Of a stretch of 60,437 nucleotides of DNA, positions 57,678 to 60,437 are shown one piece after another (the stretch's first letter is position 1; each line of letters opens with the position of its first letter). The notes beneath the pieces are model-generated. The model did not search any database and was not told where the DNA came from. It saw nothing but the letters and a program-made list of their open reading frames with translations. This DNA comes from a virus. The position numbers and the translations under genes were made by a program. The DNA lies in IMG/VR virus record IMGVR_UViG_3300036831_000053, positions 1 to 60,437 of that record. One strand, written 5' to 3'.

Positions 57678-57703
57678 GCGTTCATCTACCGAGGAGTAAC
57701 CCC

Positions 57704-57865
57704 ATGGATCTCCACGACGACTTTGTGATCGAAAACTCCGAGTGTGGCCCGACGATGGTGTGCCGCGTGTGCGACGACTGGGTGTACATCGAAGACCTGT
57801 CACTCGCGGACCTCATCGAGAGCGCCAAGGAGCACACCCACAAGCGAAAGGCGCCCACGACATGA
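57704..57865 (+). CDS. Small zinc-ribbon-like protein
   Basis: A 53-residue protein from ATG 57704 after GAGGAG. CRVCDDWV with an earlier Cys and late His residues could bind zinc. It is acidic and overlaps the next gene by ATGA. Confidence 0.58.
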   Translation: MDLHDDFVIENSECGPTMVCRVCDDWVYIEDLSLADLIESAKEHTHKRKAPTT

Positions 57866-58113
57866 CCGACGGGCCGATGAGCGGCAAGCTGCCGGTCGAG
57901 CACGCCGAACCCACTCCGCAGCCGGTGGTAATCGCACACCTGGCGTCCAACACGGCCGAGGCATACCAGCAGGTCGCCGAGGCCGCTCGGATCTTCGAGG
58001 AGTTCGCCCGCAAGTTGACCGAGATCGTCACCCGTATGGAGCCCGTACTGCGGGAGATCGGAGAAATCAGCGATGGAGCAGGAGACGACGACAGCGGAGC
58101 CGCTGCCGGGTGA
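57862..58113 (+). CDS. Hypothetical protein
   Basis: An 83-residue helical acidic protein (AEAARIFEEFARKLTEIVTR in the centre). It may oligomerise. Function unknown. Confidence 0.6.
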   Translation: MTDGPMSGKLPVEHAEPTPQPVVIAHLASNTAEAYQQVAEAARIFEEFARKLTEIVTRMEPVLREIGEISDGAGDDDSGAAAG

Positions 58114-58327
58114 AGCGGGCTCGCACGCCTGGATGCTCGACTACCTCAAGGGCCTCGGCGAGGAGCAGGTGCTGGCCGGGTTCGGGTGGACGATCCAGCG
58201 CGGCGACAAGTGGGCCACGATCGCCGTGAGCTGGCAGCGCGCCGGCATGGAGCAACCGATCCGGCGCGAGTGGCGCATGGTCCCGGTGGACCGCGAGGAG
58301 CGAAGGAAGGTGGACGGCAGTGGATGA
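58073..58327 (+). CDS. Hypothetical protein
   Basis: An 84-residue acidic protein beginning 41 nt inside the previous gene. The C-terminal part is basic. No family recognised. Confidence 0.55.
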   Translation: MEQETTTAEPLPGEAGSHAWMLDYLKGLGEEQVLAGFGWTIQRGDKWATIAVSWQRAGMEQPIRREWRMVPVDREERRKVDGSG

Positions 58328-58478
58328 GGAGCGCATCAGTTCCGTGCACAAGCTCGGCAACCAGGTGGCGATCACCCTGGACGGTGGCGACGGGGGGATC
58401 TTCGTCTTTGACGCCGAGATGGAGGGTGTCGAAGAGGTCAGCTACCTCGACGGGGATTGGCGGCGGATCTGGCCATGA
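58320..58478 (+). CDS. 52-residue hypothetical protein
   Basis: GTG 58320 overlaps the upstream stop. The peptide is strand-rich and acidic (LGNQVAITLDGGDGGIFVFD). It ends in an ATGA overlap. Confidence 0.52.
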   Translation: MDEERISSVHKLGNQVAITLDGGDGGIFVFDAEMEGVEEVSYLDGDWRRIWP

Positions 58479-58750
58479 TCAGTAACAGTCGAGAAGTCAG
58501 GAGCGTTGACGCGGCCTTGGCCGCCGAGTTCCTGCGCAACATGGCGAACGACATCGAGGCGTCCGTGGCGGCGGTGAAGAGGCATCTGCTGCCGTTCCAG
58601 CAAATGACGATCCTCTGCGAAGAGAAGACCGACCACGCCGACGAGCTGATCACACTCAACAGCGGGTCGATCTATGACCTCCTGCCGCAGCAGGAGGTGG
58701 CCCGCTCTCGCACTTGGTCGATCGAGATCAGGACGGGGAGACCGTGGTGA
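58475..58750 (+). CDS. Hypothetical protein
   Basis: A 91-residue helical protein from ATG 58475 (preferred over the in-frame 58457 because of its ATGA coupling). No motif. Confidence 0.6.
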   Translation: MISNSREVRSVDAALAAEFLRNMANDIEASVAAVKRHLLPFQQMTILCEEKTDHADELITLNSGSIYDLLPQQEVARSRTWSIEIRTGRPW

Positions 58751-58992
58751 GTACAACCCAGGCGTCACCGGACGAGTGCCCGGCGTTCCCGTCGGACGAG
58801 CAGCTACCGGCGCTGCACCGCTGGACGCCGATCGCGGTGCATTCGCAGTGCATGCCGGTCGTGCCCGGTGGGCAGATCACGATGGAGCTGCAAGCTGGCG
58901 CTATCAGCGTGATCGAGGTCTGCCCGAGTTGTCACCAGTACAGAGTCAGAGCGTACAACCCTGTACCCCGCGACGCAGACGGGGTACATTAG
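58747..58992 (+). CDS. Hypothetical protein with Cys pair
   Basis: An 81-residue protein from GTG 58747. Contains CPSC near residue 60 and a further Cys, a possible zinc site. Its stop lies inside promoter copy 11. Confidence 0.58.
   Translation: MSTTQASPDECPAFPSDEQLPALHRWTPIAVHSQCMPVVPGGQITMELQAGAISVIEVCPSCHQYRVRAYNPVPRDADGVH
58961..58990 (+). promoter_or_regulatory. Palindromic promoter-operator, copy 11
   Basis: CTGTAC at 58961-58966, 18-bp spacer, TACATT at 58985-58990. Arms GTACCCCG/CGGGGTAC span 58963-58987. ATG 58997 follows by 6 nt: leaderless. Confidence 0.78.
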
Positions 58993-58996
58993 GCAC

Positions 58997-59275
58997 ATGA
59001 TGACTCTCGGGATCTCGACCCACGGACCGTTTCTCAGCTGGACCTCGTGGCGTCGGCGCAAGCCGTTCCGGCACACCCTCGCCTACTGGCTCCTGGGTCT
59101 CTGGGTGTTCGAGCTGGCCTACGGCGTCGCCCGGTGGTCGCTGTGTGCGGCCATCTGGATCCTGGTCCCGGTCATCAAGGGCGCCGGCATCGCCCTCGCC
59201 GCGATGGTCCTGCTGCTGATCGTGGCGGCCTGGCTGCTGTGGCGTGCCTACCGCAACCACCGACAGGAGATCTAG
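58997..59275 (+). CDS. Two-span membrane protein
   Basis: A 92-residue protein with a basic N-terminus and two or three hydrophobic segments (about 28-45, 50-62, 63-80). First gene behind promoter copy 11. It could be a small membrane protein involved in exclusion or lysis timing; nothing specific is seen. Confidence 0.62.
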   Translation: MMTLGISTHGPFLSWTSWRRRKPFRHTLAYWLLGLWVFELAYGVARWSLCAAIWILVPVIKGAGIALAAMVLLLIVAAWLLWRAYRNHRQEI

Positions 59276-59277
59276 CG

Positions 59278-59346
59278 ATGGACCCGATCGACGTGCTGTA
59301 CGACGAGCTGATCTACGGAGATGAGCCGGTGATCAACGATGATTGA
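59278..59346 (+). CDS. 22-residue acidic peptide
   Basis: ATG 59278 with AGGAGATCTAGCG upstream and an 8-nt overlap with the next gene. Nearly all residues are acidic or aliphatic. Confidence 0.42.
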   Translation: MDPIDVLYDELIYGDEPVINDD

Positions 59347-59548
59347 GCAGCTCTACGTCTGGCTGGTGCAGGACCACTCCGGTATCGCGGAGGCGGTCGT
59401 CATCGCCGCCAGCGCACCGCAGGCGCAGAACATCGCAGAGCAGCACCTGGCCGATCCGCTCGGGATCACCACGGTCCTTGGTGAGTGCGAGATTGGCACC
59501 CATCTGCGCCCCGGGATCATCGTGCCCTGCTGGAACGAGCACGGCTGA
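59339..59548 (+). CDS. Hypothetical protein
   Basis: A 69-residue protein with alpha-beta pattern (YVWLVQDHSGIAEAVVIAAS). Last gene before the terminator that precedes the capsid operon. Confidence 0.58.
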   Translation: MIEQLYVWLVQDHSGIAEAVVIAASAPQAQNIAEQHLADPLGITTVLGECEIGTHLRPGIIVPCWNEHG

Positions 59549-59569
59549 CCCCACAACTCCACGCACACC

Positions 59570-59610
59570 GTTCGCCCCGTCTGCAACGATCACCCGCAGA
59601 CGGGGCGAAC
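59570..59610 (+). terminator. Perfect 15-bp hairpin upstream of capsid
   Basis: GTTCGCCCCGTCTGC (59570-59584) pairs perfectly with 59596-59610. It separates the last accessory run from the capsid transcript. There is no strong T-run. Confidence 0.65.
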
Positions 59611-59611
59611 C

Positions 59612-59691
59612 CGTGTTGCAGGTCCCAAGGTCCGGCAACCGAACGGCAGCCGTAGGCGCCAGCGGTCCCGCAGTCCTGTACCTGCAACACG
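59612..59691 (+). promoter_or_regulatory. Structured leader of the capsid gene
   Basis: CGTGTTGCAGGT (59612-59623) and its complement (59680-59691) form a 12-bp stem closing a 56-nt loop that can fold further (CGGC...GCCG and GGCGCC elements). The stem ends 12 nt before GTG 59704, close to the GAAGGGGCG ribosome site. It may control capsid expression; no known riboswitch is recognised. Confidence 0.45.
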
Positions 59692-59703
59692 AAGGGGCGA
59701 GTT

Positions 59704-60437
59704 GTGAACCCGATCGTCCAGATCATCCAGGCCCTCGCGGCTGCGGAGACGGACCGCGAACGTGCGGCCCTGCGGGCTCAGCTCGCTACCGAACTCCGCC
59801 ACGCGTCCGCCGAGCAGCTACACGCGGCCCTCACCGGCATGCGGGAGCGCGGTACCGAGCTGGCCGCAGGCGAGCTGACCGAGCAGGCCGTGGCCGAAGC
59901 CGAGGCGCTCTCCGCCGCCGTCACCGACATCAACGCCCGGCTGACCGAGCTGGCCAGTGGGACGAGTCTGGCCGAGCGCCAGGCGGCGGCCCTCTCGGCC
60001 ATCGACGGCGCGGCCGAAGGCGAGACCGGCGCGACGACCCATGACCCGGCCACCGACGCGGTGCAGCCCGACCCGGCTGCCGCACCCGTGCCGGCGCCGG
60101 CCGATCCCCCCGCCGCGCCGGAAGGTGCACCCGAGGGTGGACGCCACGAGGCGGGGGAGCAGCCACGCGGCGGTGACCTCGGCCTGATGAACAACGGCGG
60201 CCAGCCGCAGGAGCGGGCGTTCGGCGGCCAGATCAACATCCGGACCGTCCTTCAGGGCGGCATTCCCGGGCACGAGGTCGGCGAGCAGCCAGCCGACCGG
60301 GCTGGCCTGGCCGACGCGTTCGTGGAGCGGTATCGCACGATCGCGAACAGCAAGGGCCCGCGCGAGAAGGTGTTCGTCGCCCGGATGTTCAGCCAGTACC
60401 CCGAGGACCGGGTGCTGACCGCGTCGGACGTGCGCAC
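59704..60437 (+). CDS. Major capsid protein, N-terminal part (continues at position 1)
   Basis: From GTG 59704 the frame runs to the end of the window and continues at position 1 after removal of the 127-bp repeat, ending at 1277. Residues 1 to about 95 are a coiled-coil-like Ala/Glu/Arg helix series (AALRAQLATELRHASAEQL), about 115-150 an Ala/Pro-rich linker. This extension of about 200 residues before the shell domain looks like a built-in scaffolding (delta) region, which the protease at 47965 may remove. Confidence 0.85.
   Translation, partial: MNPIVQIIQALAAAETDRERAALRAQLATELRHASAEQLHAALTGMRERGTELAAGELTEQAVAEAEALSAAVTDINARLTELASGTSLAERQAAALSAIDGAAEGETGATTHDPATDAVQPDPAAAPVPAPADPPAAPEGAPEGGRHEAGEQPRGGDLGLMNNGGQPQERAFGGQINIRTVLQGGIPGHEVGEQPADRAGLADAFVERYRTIANSKGPREKVFVARMFSQYPEDRVLTASDVR
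60311..60437 (+). repeat. Right copy of the 127-bp end overlap
   Basis: Exact copy of 1-127. Remove one copy to obtain the circular genome of about 60,310 bp. Confidence 0.9.

Noticed and set aside
1-60437. CRISPR array or rRNA genes
   Set aside because: No regular repeat-spacer pattern and no rRNA-like stretch was seen; the only dispersed repeats are the promoter palindromes.

Overview
The window is a complete circular map of a siphovirus-type bacteriophage of a high-GC actinobacterium. The first 127 bases are repeated exactly at the end (60311-60437), and one gene, the major capsid protein, reads in frame across that join (59704-60310 continuing into 1-1277). The unique length is therefore about 60,310 bp, and position 1 is an arbitrary opening of the circle. 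The host assignment rests on roughly two-thirds G+C, many GTG starts, tightly overlapping (ATGA/GTGA) genes, actinobacterial families (DUF1906 plus peptidoglycan-binding lysin, DUF2637, TraB/FtsK-like translocase), and promoters with a TANNNT -10 box placed to give leaderless mRNAs. Streptomyces or a relative is plausible, but the genus cannot be fixed from sequence alone.

Layout around the circle: capsid, a capsid-associated protein, an Ig-like major tail protein, head-tail connectors, frameshifting tail-assembly chaperones, tape measure, distal tail and a large minor tail protein (59704 to 13022), then a small membrane protein that could be a holin and an HNH gene on the minus strand. Next is a recombination/replication operon (13889-24822): ribbon-helix-helix-like protein, ERF annealase, SSB, HNH genes, HicA-like protein, replication initiator with a candidate internal origin, DnaB/RepA-like helicase, endolysin and VRR-NUC nuclease. 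Tail fibre genes (24992-28199) lead into a ParB-like / FAD oxidoreductase / P-loop kinase cassette that may modify DNA bases, then the terminase genes (30288-32590). Small genes follow (33100-35704), then a minus-strand module with a TraB/FtsK-like translocase, a DUF2637 membrane protein and a small membrane protein (35935-38986). More small genes and one tRNA-Arg (39137-43949) precede a second structural block: decoration-like protein, Acb2-like cyclic-nucleotide sponge, DUF1360 protein, portal fused to a MuF-like domain, and maturation protease (43987-49848). Membrane proteins, one with collagen-like repeats (50676-52507), and a last block of small genes (52560-59548) lead back to the capsid.

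The most striking signal is a family of eleven 24-25 bp palindromic promoters (TGTRCCCCG, spacer of 7-9, CGGGGTACA) in which the arms overlap the -35 and -10 boxes. Most place the start codon 6-7 nt after the -10, predicting leaderless transcripts. They head the early and accessory gene blocks and look like a dispersed phage regulon under one regulator. No integrase and no classical repressor were recognised, so if the phage is temperate it probably persists as a plasmid; the translocase module fits that idea without proving it. Other points of interest are the Acb2-like anti-defence gene, the putative hypermodification cassette, a lambda-like origin inside the initiator gene, a gene nested within another gene, a decayed cytosine methyltransferase and a 20-fold local enrichment of GGTACC.
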